Positions 1 to 9,147 are shown, numbered from the stretch's first letter. The stretch is 64,000 bases of DNA from Halobacteriovoraceae bacterium (GCA_002713145.1 PAVS01000019.1:62001-126000), one strand, 5' to 3'. Numbers and translations: made by a program. Notes: generated by a model from the sequence alone, not told the origin.

Positions 1-666
1 GAGTTAGGTACCGTTTTTTTTGATATCTTAAATGAGACCAAGCGTTTAAATTCTGAACTTATCATTGTCTCTGGCCGCTCCCTTTCCTGGGGACATTTTT
101 TTCTCACTCATTTTCCGATCCAGTATTGCCTCATGGAAGGTGGAGGAGTGCTGACCTACAAGAATGATAAAGGTGAGATTTGTGAAGAAAACCTGGTTGA
201 TTTGGATACCATTGCTCGCTTAGATAAGATCACAAAAATACTCAATGAAGAGATTCCTGGTGTGGTGATGAGTGCAGATTCTTTCGGACGCAGAACCGAC
301 CGCGCCATTGAATACTTCTCTCTCGATAAGAAACTTCAACATAAAATCACTGATTTTCTGGATGAGCATAAAGTGAATTATTCTCTCTCCAATGTACACC
401 TAAACTTTTGGCTAGGTGAAATATCTAAAGCAAAAGGTGTCTCTTATCTTTTGAAAAACTATTTCCCGGATGTGAATATGGATGATTGTCTCTTCTTTGG
501 GGATGCTCTTAATGATGAGTCTATGTTCAAACTCTTCAAGACTTCTATCGGTGTCAGTAATATCAAAGAGGTTCTGGCAAAGATGATTCACAAGCCAAGC
601 ATTGTTTTGGAAGGAAAAGAAAACGCTGAGGCTGCAGGTGTTTATAATTATCTCAAGCACCTTTAA
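1..666 (+). CDS. HAD-superfamily hydrolase (IIB/Cof-like), 5'-truncated by the window
   Basis: The reading frame is open from base 1, so the start and the first catalytic Asp motif lie upstream of the window. Visible are a motif II-like IIVSGRS segment (about residue 24 of the fragment) and motif IV GDALNDESMF (about residue 167), which binds the Mg2+ of HAD phosphatases. The cap-like middle segment and the GDxxND signature fit the IIB subgroup, which includes sugar-phosphate phosphatases such as sucrose- or mannosylglycerate-phosphatase types; the substrate cannot be told. The first in-window ATG (133) is internal. The 3' end overlaps the convergent pseudouridine synthase gene by 14 bases. 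Confidence 0.85.
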   Translation, partial: ELGTVFFDILNETKRLNSELIIVSGRSLSWGHFFLTHFPIQYCLMEGGGVLTYKNDKGEICEENLVDLDTIARLDKITKILNEEIPGVVMSADSFGRRTDRAIEYFSLDKKLQHKITDFLDEHKVNYSLSNVHLNFWLGEISKAKGVSYLLKNYFPDVNMDDCLFFGDALNDESMFKLFKTSIGVSNIKEVLAKMIHKPSIVLEGKENAEAAGVYNYLKHL

Positions 667-1738
667 GGGTGCTTAAAAACTTTAAAGCAACTTTCTCTAT
701 CTTTTTGTCTAATTCTTCAAAATCGAGCTGAGTAAAGTTTTTCTCGATCCACTCTTTTAAATCTCGAGGCAATTCTGCTCTATGAAATTGAACGCTTTTC
801 TCAAAAGGGCATTCATAATGAATAGCTATAGCGTGAAGAGCATGGCGAGAGAGCTGCATAAGATCATGATCTTCTTTGGTAGCCACTCCATCTTTAAAGC
901 GCATAAACACTTTGGGGTCTCCATTATAGAGCTTATCTCCAATGAGGGGGAATCCATGAAAAGCTGCATGAGCACGAATTTGATGTTGTCTTCCTGTCAC
1001 TGGAAAAGCCAGAGCTATGATAGTGTTGTCATTTTCATGAAGAAGTTCGAAATGAGTTCTCGCGGTTTTCCCTTCAAAAGATTCCGGGGGAAAGCAATGA
1101 ACAAAAAGTCTTGGGATAAAATCATCGATCTGGCCTAAGCGCTCAACAGCATTGAGGGGGAAGGTAAGATTTTTATTCTTATGAGCGATAAGAAAATAGC
1201 ACTTACTTATTTTATCTTGCTCAAATAAAGCCCCCATTTTTTCCGCGGCCCTTGGGTTTTTCCCCAAGAGTTGAATTCCACTGGTTTCGCGATCAAGCCG
1301 GTGGATAGAATGAATCGTCTGTTGGTATTTATGCTCATAATAAACAGTGACGCAGTTAAAGAGATGCTTACCCGTGGGATGAGTTGTCATATAAGGAGGC
1401 TTGGCCACAATAAAATAATGATCATTTTCAAAAATTGTTTTCGGGTCGAGTTCTAATTCTAGCTTTTCCCCTCGCCAGTACTCGTCTTCTAGCTCCCCTC
1501 TGGGAGTGAAAATTTTTACTTTTTCTCGGTGATAGACTTTAACGCTGGCCTTATGGGGATAAGGGCGATCAAAAATTTGAACTTGTCCGACTTTGATTTT
1601 TTGTTTGATCTGTTGTCTGGAAAAACTACTGAGATAGATGGCGCAGAATTGGTCCAAGCGCATCCCATCTTGTTCTTCATCCACTAAATAAATAGCTTCG
1701 TATAAATCCGGAGAAAAGCTCTTTGATATCTCACTCAT
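653..1738 (-). CDS. RluA-family pseudouridine synthase
   Basis: Predicted to isomerise specific uridines of rRNA or tRNA to pseudouridine. The 361-residue protein has an N-terminal S4-like RNA-binding segment (about residues 24-60, RLDQF...SFSRQQIKQKI) and the RluA catalytic motif HRLDRETSG with the nucleophilic Asp near residue 149; GRQHQIRAH near the C-terminal third is another family motif. Length and order fit RluA/RluC/RluD, but the target uridine cannot be assigned. Its ATG overlaps the TAA of the upstream prkA-like gene (TAATG), so it is probably translated by coupling from that message. Confidence 0.93.
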   Translation of the reverse strand: MSEISKSFSPDLYEAIYLVDEEQDGMRLDQFCAIYLSSFSRQQIKQKIKVGQVQIFDRPYPHKASVKVYHREKVKIFTPRGELEDEYWRGEKLELELDPKTIFENDHYFIVAKPPYMTTHPTGKHLFNCVTVYYEHKYQQTIHSIHRLDRETSGIQLLGKNPRAAEKMGALFEQDKISKCYFLIAHKNKNLTFPLNAVERLGQIDDFIPRLFVHCFPPESFEGKTARTHFELLHENDNTIIALAFPVTGRQHQIRAHAAFHGFPLIGDKLYNGDPKVFMRFKDGVATKEDHDLMQLSRHALHAIAIHYECPFEKSVQFHRAELPRDLKEWIEKNFTQLDFEELDKKIEKVALKFLSTLKGA

Positions 1739-3942
1739 TATTTGTGAGTATCATATCTCTTTTTAATAAGAAACTTTAAACAAATCAAAGCTCCATCTTT
1801 AGAGTAATTATATTTTTTAGCAAGAGCATCAAAAATATTTTCGATCTGAGCTCTCGCTTCATCGGAGAGGCCTGAAGCTGCAGTCACACCTTCTTTTTTA
1901 TCCTCAAGTTCACGAACATAATAAACGAGGTTAGATCCAATATTATCGATAATCTTTTTTTGTTCGTTTCGAAAGGATTCCTTTAATTGTTTCGTCACTC
2001 CATCTAAGACATCAGTATATGTGATTTTTTTACCAGGATTATCTAGGGAGTAGGCACCGAGTTTACTGAGAATATGAGACCTAAAGCTCTCAGGATTTTC
2101 TTTGAGATGAATATTAGATTCAAATTCCTTGATAAAATATGAATCAGGTTCTTCATACTTACCTGTGACTGTATTTTTAATTTTCTCTTTTTTATAAATG
2201 GCATTGATATGTTGAACATATTTCGAAATATAATCCTCATAAGAGCGATTATCCACCAGACCAAGAGAATCTCGCACTTCTCTATCAAACTCAGTTAAAA
2301 AATATTGTTCCACTAAATACAAAAACTTTTTAGGGTTATGATAATCCCCTTGGCTAGAGATATTTAAAAAGTCATGGTCAGACTTTTTTTCTGATAACTC
2401 TCGAAGCTGATCAAGAATTTCAATAAAAGTGATAGTGTCATTTTCAGAAGTTATATCATAGATGAGCTGTTTGATTTCCCTAGGAGAGATACCAAATTTT
2501 CCTTCATACATCGCCTCATCTTCAAATTCCGCTTCAACTTCATCTCGACCAAGTTTAAGAATTTGTTGCTCTTCTTGGCTAAGATATTCTGGCATATCCC
2601 CCTGAGCAAGAAAAACAGCTTTTTCTAGGGGGGTGAGTTTAGGAACGATTTCCCCCAGTTTTTTGTCTTTATAGTTTTTCACCTGAGAGTGGCGCATTCG
2701 GGTCATGACCGCCCAAAGACAGAGAGCTTCAATGGCATGAGGCTCAAAGTTGGCTTTATCTTCTAAGTTTTTAACTTGCTCCTCATAAATTTCCATCTCT
2801 TCTTTGTAATCGAGTAGATAGGGGACTTTAAGAAAAGCAAAGCGTCCGCGAAAAGAATTATAATCGGGGTGCTGTTTGAAGGCATTAAAATGGACTTCAT
2901 TGGTACTTCCTATAAAGAAAATATCCAATTCTGTTAAAATACCTCCCAAGTTTATATTTTTAGTTTCCATTGTCATGAGAAGATATTTAAACGTATCCAG
3001 AGGTCGCTTAAGAATATCTGAAAACTCTATGATCCCTCTATTGGCCAATACCACTTCACCACTTAAACTAAATAAATTCAAAGATTGAAGAGAAGGAGGC
3101 AGCGAAGCCAGTCTTTTGTCCATAGTAATTTGTTGAAGCTTAGCATCCACGTGCAGTTGTGGCTCAATGGTCACTGCTCCCACAGAATAGCGTTTATCAA
3201 TATAAAAACGCTCTACTCTAATATGTTTGAGAACATCTTCAAATGCGCCCTTATAGTTTTTTAAAAGAGCATCAAAAATAAGTCTGTTTCTTTTGGAAAG
3301 ATCTCCGTTGTATAAATAGGAGAGTTTAATTTGCTGGTGCATATCAGGATCAGTGACTAATTTATCGATCAGTTTCTGTCTGGTTTTGATGGGGATTAAA
3401 AGTAAGGGATGATCTTTAAGCTCACTGGCCATGATAGCTGAAATATCAGAATCTTCCAGGTGCGCAAAGCTCTCTAAGTTTTTGCTTAACTTACCACTAA
3501 GCCCAAGGCTTCCTTTGGTATAATGATCTATAGGAAAGATCCAACTGAAGGTGTAGAGGGCCCCTTCTTCAGTACGAGAATAATCTTCAGTTGATTTCAT
3601 GAGTTTTTTTACTAATGAAGACTTTGAAGAGCCATTAGGTCCTACTAAGAGTAAAAATTTATTGTTATAGCCTTCTTCTGTAAAATTAATAAGATTATTA
3701 TAAATTTTTTCTTGGGCCTTAAACTGTCCTGCTAATTTAGGAGCATTAGGATGTTCTCGTTTAAATAATTTAAAATGATTTTTTTCATCTCTTCCGTAAT
3801 GGTTAAACATATCTTTGAGATAATGAGCACAGTTTCTTAATTCTTTAAGCGGATTTTCTTCAAATTTCTGCATATATTCATCGAAAGAGATGATTTCTTG
3901 AATTTTGTCTTCTTGTTTATTTACTTCTTCTAACCAGTCCAT
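1738..3942 (-). CDS. prkA: PrkA-family serine protein kinase / AAA+ ATPase
   Basis: A 734-residue relative of PrkA/YeaG, cytoplasmic AAA+ proteins reported to have protein kinase activity and linked to starvation and stress responses. The Walker A motif GPNGSSKSS lies at residues 101-109, and the family segment NRGIIEFSDILKRP plus a later FRGRFAFLKVPYLLDY block match PrkA organisation. It is longer than typical members (about 640 residues), mainly in the C-terminal half. The usual partners YeaH and SpoVR are not in the window. The start codon is only 13 bases from the GTG of a divergent gene, so promoter elements must reach into coding sequence. Its stop overlaps the start of the pseudouridine synthase. 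Confidence 0.85.
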   Translation of the reverse strand: MDWLEEVNKQEDKIQEIISFDEYMQKFEENPLKELRNCAHYLKDMFNHYGRDEKNHFKLFKREHPNAPKLAGQFKAQEKIYNNLINFTEEGYNNKFLLLVGPNGSSKSSLVKKLMKSTEDYSRTEEGALYTFSWIFPIDHYTKGSLGLSGKLSKNLESFAHLEDSDISAIMASELKDHPLLLIPIKTRQKLIDKLVTDPDMHQQIKLSYLYNGDLSKRNRLIFDALLKNYKGAFEDVLKHIRVERFYIDKRYSVGAVTIEPQLHVDAKLQQITMDKRLASLPPSLQSLNLFSLSGEVVLANRGIIEFSDILKRPLDTFKYLLMTMETKNINLGGILTELDIFFIGSTNEVHFNAFKQHPDYNSFRGRFAFLKVPYLLDYKEEMEIYEEQVKNLEDKANFEPHAIEALCLWAVMTRMRHSQVKNYKDKKLGEIVPKLTPLEKAVFLAQGDMPEYLSQEEQQILKLGRDEVEAEFEDEAMYEGKFGISPREIKQLIYDITSENDTITFIEILDQLRELSEKKSDHDFLNISSQGDYHNPKKFLYLVEQYFLTEFDREVRDSLGLVDNRSYEDYISKYVQHINAIYKKEKIKNTVTGKYEEPDSYFIKEFESNIHLKENPESFRSHILSKLGAYSLDNPGKKITYTDVLDGVTKQLKESFRNEQKKIIDNIGSNLVYYVRELEDKKEGVTAASGLSDEARAQIENIFDALAKKYNYSKDGALICLKFLIKKRYDTHK

Positions 3943-3955
3943 ATAAAATCCCTAT

Positions 3956-5032
3956 GTGCGTAGAATAATTAAGAATAGTATATCGCAAAATCGGAAATTC
4001 TTTTTTGGAGTCCTGTTTTTTTCCCTATTTGCCATCATATTTATGATCCTTGGGAAGAAAGATAAGTCTGAGCCTAAAAAACTTGATTCTGATGAGGGAG
4101 TGCTTTACTCCACTATTATGGAAATCAAAGATCTCTGGTATAACCCGGATTCAGAAATACTCCAGCGTGATTGGACGAAAACTTGTTTTGCTGAGAAGCC
4201 TGAGACTACTGCTGAGCTAGCGTGCAACTACAGCTTTATAGAGTGTTTGTTGGATCATGATGAAAGATATAAGCATGAGGAAATGACTTCTCAAGATTAC
4301 GCTCAATATATAACCATTGCCTTTCAACTGGACGACAATAAATATACTTTAAAATTAGATAAAAACTGTCATGAAGTGGAACTACCCAAAAATATCTATT
4401 CTGCCGGTGCATTGGGGGCCGAGAATCAACTGGTTTGGGATAATTATCAATATCAAATATATATTGATAAGTACTATGTCTCAGAACATGAGGTTTTATT
4501 ATGGGCCAAAAGAACTAAGAACACAGAGCTTGTGGCCAAGCTTAAAAAATCAACGAGGCCAGCATTTGGTCTGAGTCTTAGGGAGAGAAACAAGTACTGC
4601 CAAGATCATGGTAAATTTCTGTTAGAGAGTAGAGTCTTTGATGCGGGCAGTTTTTATCCCAGTAATGACCAATTAAATTTTAAAAGTGAGGTGCCATGGA
4701 CAAAAAGCTCCAGGCATTTTTTAAAAAGTGCTCAACCCCTTTCAAAATCTGATTGTAAAGATGCCTATGTCAAAGGTTGCCAAAAGTTCTTTGCTTGGAA
4801 GAATAAAATGGATATCGGTCTCACTTGGATTGGTCTTCGCCATGGCCTGGGGTCTTATCCAGAAGTTTTTCGTAATACTTATGAGTCTGCTGCCAATTTA
4901 AAAATTTCAAACTTACTCCTTCCTCAGGAACATAAGGAGCATAGGTTGGGGAGACGAGGTGATTGGCGCGAGAAAAATTTTAATCAACTAGGAAGTGAAA
5001 AGGTTGCTTTTAGATGCATGCGGTTAAAGTAG
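3956..5032 (+). CDS. Membrane-anchored protein with FGE/SUMF-like domain
   Basis: Starts at GTG; a hydrophobic segment at residues 14-32 followed by a Lys-rich stretch suggests an N-terminal anchor with the bulk in the periplasm. The C-terminal half resembles the formylglycine-generating-enzyme/sulfatase-modifying fold: YIDKYYVSEHEV matches the family's 'y.DkyEVTn.eY' block and the ending GSEKVAFRCMRLK matches its closing 'GFRCvR'. The typical LPTEAEWE block is not obvious, so this is divergent and probably structural or ligand-binding rather than an active FGE. It overlaps the next gene by 19 bases, which suggests that the two act together. Function unknown. Confidence 0.65.
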   Translation: MRRIIKNSISQNRKFFFGVLFFSLFAIIFMILGKKDKSEPKKLDSDEGVLYSTIMEIKDLWYNPDSEILQRDWTKTCFAEKPETTAELACNYSFIECLLDHDERYKHEEMTSQDYAQYITIAFQLDDNKYTLKLDKNCHEVELPKNIYSAGALGAENQLVWDNYQYQIYIDKYYVSEHEVLLWAKRTKNTELVAKLKKSTRPAFGLSLRERNKYCQDHGKFLLESRVFDAGSFYPSNDQLNFKSEVPWTKSSRHFLKSAQPLSKSDCKDAYVKGCQKFFAWKNKMDIGLTWIGLRHGLGSYPEVFRNTYESAANLKISNLLLPQEHKEHRLGRRGDWREKNFNQLGSEKVAFRCMRLK

Positions 5033-5787
5033 TCTTGATAGGGATGTTATTTATAGCAAACTCGCTCGCACAAGAGTCATTGTCTGTGCGCTGGCAAAGT
5101 GTTTGGCAGGTGAGAACAAACCCTACTTTTCCCATGGAAGAGAATATTAAAAATCCAGCTGGGGGGAATGTTTTTATAGCAGAACTTTTCCTCTATGGAC
5201 CAAACTTTAAAAGCTCAAAAGACTGCTTATACCTACAGGTGCCAAGTGGGAGAGAAATGGGATCTCTTTTTTATCTTAATATTGAGAGTGAACAAGATTG
5301 CCAAAAATTTCTCTTGAGTGAGCAGAGAGAGAAAATCAAAAAAGGATTTTTTAATTTTGGTTTTAAGTTTAAAAAAAATCAATTCACTTTTTATATTGAT
5401 TTGGCTAAAGAAGAATTCTATTTTCCTAACTTAGATCAAAAATTTGAAGGTGTTAAAATATCGACTTTAGAGAGCTCAAAACCATTGGTCGTCAAAAATA
5501 AAGAACCACAGGTTTGTTTTGATGTGGATGATGAATGCGAAGTTCTCACCTCCACATGTGATCTTTGTCAGCAAGCGATAACGCCTGTGATCGCCAGTAA
5601 TTGCCCTCAAACCACCCGCAAATATTGTGGTGCTTTTTTATGTGGAACCAGCGGCGCTCCTGCTTGTATTCGCGGGCGAGTGGCTTCAGGCTACATTGGT
5701 CCCTATTGTATTAACGATAGCCCGCTGGCCTATTGCCAAGATGAACTGCGGGTGATTTGTATTAACGGTGAGCTGGTCTGTCGTTAA
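5014..5787 (+). CDS. Exported cysteine-rich protein
   Basis: 257 residues. The first 20 residues (MHAVKVVLIGMLFIANSLAQ) form a signal peptide with a probable cut after SLA or AQ. The C-terminal third (about residues 167-257) holds a dozen cysteines, several in close pairs such as CDLC and CGAFLC, which suggests a disulfide-stabilised domain in the periplasm or outside the cell. I recognise no family. The start lies inside the 3' end of the FGE-like gene, so the two are one transcription unit and possibly one complex. Confidence 0.7.
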   Translation: MHAVKVVLIGMLFIANSLAQESLSVRWQSVWQVRTNPTFPMEENIKNPAGGNVFIAELFLYGPNFKSSKDCLYLQVPSGREMGSLFYLNIESEQDCQKFLLSEQREKIKKGFFNFGFKFKKNQFTFYIDLAKEEFYFPNLDQKFEGVKISTLESSKPLVVKNKEPQVCFDVDDECEVLTSTCDLCQQAITPVIASNCPQTTRKYCGAFLCGTSGAPACIRGRVASGYIGPYCINDSPLAYCQDELRVICINGELVCR

Positions 5788-5796
5788 GCTTGATTG

Positions 5797-6978
5797 TTAA
5801 ATTTGAGGCAGTGGTTTAATTTGGACTTTCTCGCCTAGAAAAAACGCGGAACTCACATCTTGATTATCAATGCTTTCTTTTACATAACAGTCTTGAGTGG
5901 ACTTGATAAAATTATGGCAAAGTTGGACGGGTTGATAAATTTTTGATTTACCAAGATCCACCACTTGATGTTTAGTATCATAATATATTTCGGCCCAAGA
6001 GAAGAATTCTCCCTGCCCTTCATTTTGAATCACCGGATAATTTTGAATGAAGTTCGCTATCTTGGCACTTTCACCACTGGCAATGACCAGATCAAGTGAT
6101 TTGGGCGGAAGCTCAGCTAGAACTTTGGAAAGATTGTTTTTGTAGTGATCACATTGATCAGATTCATAAGGATCAAAATTCACTTTGCTAATATCGATAC
6201 TCTCTTCTTTAGCAATTTTAGAATTACAATCAATACTAGATGTGGTGAGCAGAACAATAATCTGGGCCCCTTGTCTTCTCAATTCTGAAGCTTTGGCCAA
6301 AATGGTTTTAGTCTCATTTTGGATATAGAGGTGAGTCATCTCTTTATTCACTTGAGCTGCAAAAGATTGATTGATTGTGGATATAAAACCAACTTTTAAA
6401 TTATGCACGCTCTTTATATAGCTCTGTCTGACGTTTTTAATGTCCATGTCTTTAGCTTTTTTCAAGTTAAACAAATTACTTGCGACAAAAGGAACCTTCA
6501 GATGACCATAGAGTTTTCCAAAAATATTTTCTTTCACTCTAGCTAAATTGATTAACTCCGTATGACCCAAGGCCATTACATCCGGAGCGTAGTAGTTGGC
6601 ATAGAAAATAGCTTTTTGCTGATCATGCTCGGTATTTAAAAAAGATCCTGCATCGACAAAGAGAACTTTTTCATCATAAGTTTTTTTGAAAATCTCTTGA
6701 TAGGCTTTCATGGCAGCGAGTCCGCCGTAAATTATTTCTCTATTCTCGTTGAATCTATTTTTTACCGGAACCGATTTTGGAGCAAAATGACCATTGAGAT
6801 TATTCGAGCTCACAAAAACAATTTTTTTATAGCGGTCTTTTTCATAGCTATTCATCTTGGCCAGTTTTTCAGGATAGCTATAAAGTCGGTAGTGGCCATG
6901 AGCCGTTTGGTTATCTGCCATTCTAGAACTTGTTGTGCAGTTAAATATAAAGAGGAGGCTCAAAAGTTTAAAGAGCAT
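5797..6978 (-). CDS. Exported metallophosphatase-like protein (5'-nucleotidase family, degenerate)
   Basis: 393 residues with a short hydrophobic N-terminus ending at Cys14 (FIFNC), a weak lipobox, so a lipoprotein is possible. Spacing and secondary-structure-like pattern follow the UshA/5'-nucleotidase calcineurin-like fold: VFVSSNNLNGHF resembles its first metal motif, VDAGSFLN replaces the usual DAGD, and MALGHTEL replaces GNHEFD. Several canonical metal ligands are therefore missing, and activity is doubtful. The ATG overlaps the TAA of the cysteine desulfurase (TAATG), so translation is coupled to that gene although one product is exported and the other cytoplasmic. Confidence 0.6.
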   Translation of the reverse strand: MLFKLLSLLFIFNCTTSSRMADNQTAHGHYRLYSYPEKLAKMNSYEKDRYKKIVFVSSNNLNGHFAPKSVPVKNRFNENREIIYGGLAAMKAYQEIFKKTYDEKVLFVDAGSFLNTEHDQQKAIFYANYYAPDVMALGHTELINLARVKENIFGKLYGHLKVPFVASNLFNLKKAKDMDIKNVRQSYIKSVHNLKVGFISTINQSFAAQVNKEMTHLYIQNETKTILAKASELRRQGAQIIVLLTTSSIDCNSKIAKEESIDISKVNFDPYESDQCDHYKNNLSKVLAELPPKSLDLVIASGESAKIANFIQNYPVIQNEGQGEFFSWAEIYYDTKHQVVDLGKSKIYQPVQLCHNFIKSTQDCYVKESIDNQDVSSAFFLGEKVQIKPLPQI

Positions 6979-8126
6979 TATTTCTTTCCAATTTTTTCAT
7001 AGGCATGTGTGACTGCTTTTTCGACCCGGGAGTAGAGGTCTTCATTAGCATTGGTGCAGAGACTGATGCGCACCACCCCTCTTCCCACTTCATCAGTTAT
7101 ATTCATAGACTTGAGTACTTTGGAAGTGTCAGCTTCACTATCGGAGCAAGCTGAAGAAGTGGTGACATAAACGTCTTGGGCTTCTAACTCCGCTTGAACA
7201 GCTTGACCACTTATGCCCGGTAGAGAAATAAGGGAAGTAGAAGCAAGTCTTGGAGCATCTTCTCCAATAATAATTATTTTTGGAAACTTATCTTTTAATT
7301 TCTTCTCAAAATCATCCCTAAGAGCTCTTAGGTTTGCTAAACTGGAAAGATTTTTTTGAAAGGTGTCCATGGCCACAGACATGCACTCGATACCAATATA
7401 ATTTTGAGTTCCCCCACGGTAGCCGAATTCCTGGCCTCCCCCAAAAGTATGGGATTTTAAGAGCTTCGGGTTTTTGGCAATAATAACTCCACTTCCAATC
7501 AAGCCTCCTATCTTATGAGAGCTTGTCACAGCAAAGTCCATAAATGACTCAGAAAAATTAAACTCCGTTTTTCCTATATATTGAGTGGTGTCACTGAAAA
7601 AAGGAATTTCATTTTCTTGGCATATTTTTCCAATTTCTTTAAAAGGTTGGACAACACCAGTTTCATTATTCGCGGCCATAATGCTGACTAAGGCCACCTT
7701 GCCCTTTTGGTCTTGCACTAGGTTTTGAAAATGTTCAAGATCGACCACACCATTGGTGTTGGTATTAACCTTTAAAACCACGTAGCTATTTTTAGCATAA
7801 TGCTCACAAGCTCTCACAACTGCGGCATGTTCAATACCAGAAGTAATAATAATGTTCTTATTATTTTTTGGTCCACAATTGAGAAGAGAATAAAATATAT
7901 GAGAGATACCTTCACTAGCACCTGAATTAAAAATAATTTGGCTTGATTTGCAACCTAAGTGTTTGGCCATAGATCGACGACACTTTTCTAGATTGAACAT
8001 TATTTTTTTACCCATTGAGTGACTGGCATTGGGATTAGAATAAACACCTTCAGTGATTCTATTTTTTAAATACTCAATGACTTCGTTACAGATGGGTGTG
8101 GAACCGTTGTAGTCGGCGTAAATCAT
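6978..8126 (-). CDS. Cysteine desulfurase (NifS/IscS family)
   Basis: PLP enzyme that takes sulfur from cysteine for Fe-S clusters or thio-modification. Residues visible: His100 in the IEHAAV block, PLP-binding Lys205 in SSHKIGG, and catalytic Cys327 in TTSSACSD, followed by the typical C-terminal GRGVVRISL block. The 382-residue length is usual. ADYNGSTP at the N-terminus replaces the common 'YLDNAATTP', and FFSDTTQYIGK replaces 'DaaQ..GK'. No IscU-like gene is adjacent; an Nfu scaffold gene lies at 53.7 kb. First gene of a two-gene minus-strand unit. Confidence 0.93.
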   Translation of the reverse strand: MIYADYNGSTPICNEVIEYLKNRITEGVYSNPNASHSMGKKIMFNLEKCRRSMAKHLGCKSSQIIFNSGASEGISHIFYSLLNCGPKNNKNIIITSGIEHAAVVRACEHYAKNSYVVLKVNTNTNGVVDLEHFQNLVQDQKGKVALVSIMAANNETGVVQPFKEIGKICQENEIPFFSDTTQYIGKTEFNFSESFMDFAVTSSHKIGGLIGSGVIIAKNPKLLKSHTFGGGQEFGYRGGTQNYIGIECMSVAMDTFQKNLSSLANLRALRDDFEKKLKDKFPKIIIIGEDAPRLASTSLISLPGISGQAVQAELEAQDVYVTTSSACSDSEADTSKVLKSMNITDEVGRGVVRISLCTNANEDLYSRVEKAVTHAYEKIGKK

Positions 8127-8152
8127 AATTCGTAAACCTCTTTGCTTAAGCT

Positions 8153-8170
8153 CACATTTTAAAGAATGTG
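8153..8170. repeat. Inverted repeat CACATT-N6-AATGTG before nifS-like/parA
   Basis: Perfect 6-base arms with a 6-base spacer, 27 bases from the nifS-like start and inside the divergent promoter region. It could be an operator or a short hairpin. Function unknown. Confidence 0.5.
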
Positions 8171-8177
8171 ACTGAAA

Positions 8178-8210
8178 TAGACTAGGTAAATGTTATCAAC
8201 ATTTAGTCTA
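8178..8210. repeat. Extended dyad upstream of parA (possible operator)
   Basis: Arms TAGACT and AGTCTA flank an inner palindrome AAATGTT-ATC-AACATTT, with four extra bases (AGGT) on the left side. The core shares only its TGTT/AACA ends with canonical parS and lacks the CACGTG centre. A -10-like TATAAT lies at 8242-8247, about 110 bases before parA, without a good -35. Candidate binding site for ParA, ParB or another regulator. Confidence 0.5.
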
Positions 8211-8354
8211 AGCATAGGGGCAAAAGTGACATTTTTTTGGCTATAATGCTGAGCGAAAACTCAATGATTTCCGAAAGTTATTTTTTGACGTTATGTGTTT
8301 GGCCCTATAACATTTTAATAAGATCATATTCAGGCAAAAAAATGGAGTTTTTAT

Positions 8355-9134
8355 ATGACCAAAATAATTACCATCGCAAATAATAAAGGTGGAGTTGGTA
8401 AAACAATGCAAGCTTATCAATTGTCTACCCATCTGGCTCATCAAGGGCACAAAGTATTAGTCATTGATTTAGACTCACAGGCCAATCTTTCCTCTACTCT
8501 AGGGGTCGATGTTAAGAGAACGCTTATTCCTGAATGGCTCATTGGTGATGTTGAGATCGAAGACGTGATTCAACACTCTGAAGGAAAAGATAATTTCTAT
8601 CAAAACCTAGATGTTATTCCCGCCTCAAGACACTTAGCAAACTTAGCGAAGCTTCTTATTTTATCAGAAGCTGAAGTGAGAAAAAATGCTGGTCGCAAAG
8701 AAAGACTGCTTAAGCTGCGCCTAAAAGAAGTAGAAGATAAATACGACTATGTCGTTATTGATACACCTCCTATGCTTGGTGATGAACTCATCATGGCCCT
8801 GGTTGCAAGTCATAGAATCCTTATTCCTACTCAAGCCCAAGATTACTCAATCGATGGACTAGAAGAGCTTATGGATACTTTTGAAATTATAAAAGAAAGT
8901 GAAAATCCTGAACTCGATTTTAATATTATTCCTTCGATGGTGAATAAGAGAAGAAAGCTTGAGCAGCAAAGATTAGAAGAACTTGCTCAATCATTTAATG
9001 TCACTTCAGGGGTAAGAAATCTAGTTGATATGCAAGAGTCGATCTCTTTGAGAAAGCCTGTCTTTTTAATGGGTAAAAACTCAAAAGGTAAAAAAGACTA
9101 TCAACAACTTTGGGAATCTTTAGGCTTAGTATAA
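8355..9134 (+). CDS. parA: ParA-family partition ATPase
   Basis: 259-residue deviant Walker ATPase. The deviant Walker A KGGVGKTMQ lies at residues 11-19, with Met where most ParA proteins have a second Thr; DLDSQANLSSTLG and VVIDTPPMLGDE supply the later Walker motifs. There is no N-terminal DNA-binding extension, as in short chromosomal and type Ib ParAs. It is followed 13 bases later by parB. The neighbourhood lacks gidA/gidB and dnaA, so this may be a second or acquired partition module rather than the primary chromosomal one. Confidence 0.92.
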   Translation: MTKIITIANNKGGVGKTMQAYQLSTHLAHQGHKVLVIDLDSQANLSSTLGVDVKRTLIPEWLIGDVEIEDVIQHSEGKDNFYQNLDVIPASRHLANLAKLLILSEAEVRKNAGRKERLLKLRLKEVEDKYDYVVIDTPPMLGDELIMALVASHRILIPTQAQDYSIDGLEELMDTFEIIKESENPELDFNIIPSMVNKRRKLEQQRLEELAQSFNVTSGVRNLVDMQESISLRKPVFLMGKNSKGKKDYQQLWESLGLV

Positions 9135-9147
9135 GGAGATCTATTTT

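Noticed and set aside
782-1138. Plus-strand open frame of 118 codons
   Set aside because: It lies opposite the pseudouridine synthase gene, which has clear motifs. No SD or recognisable product.
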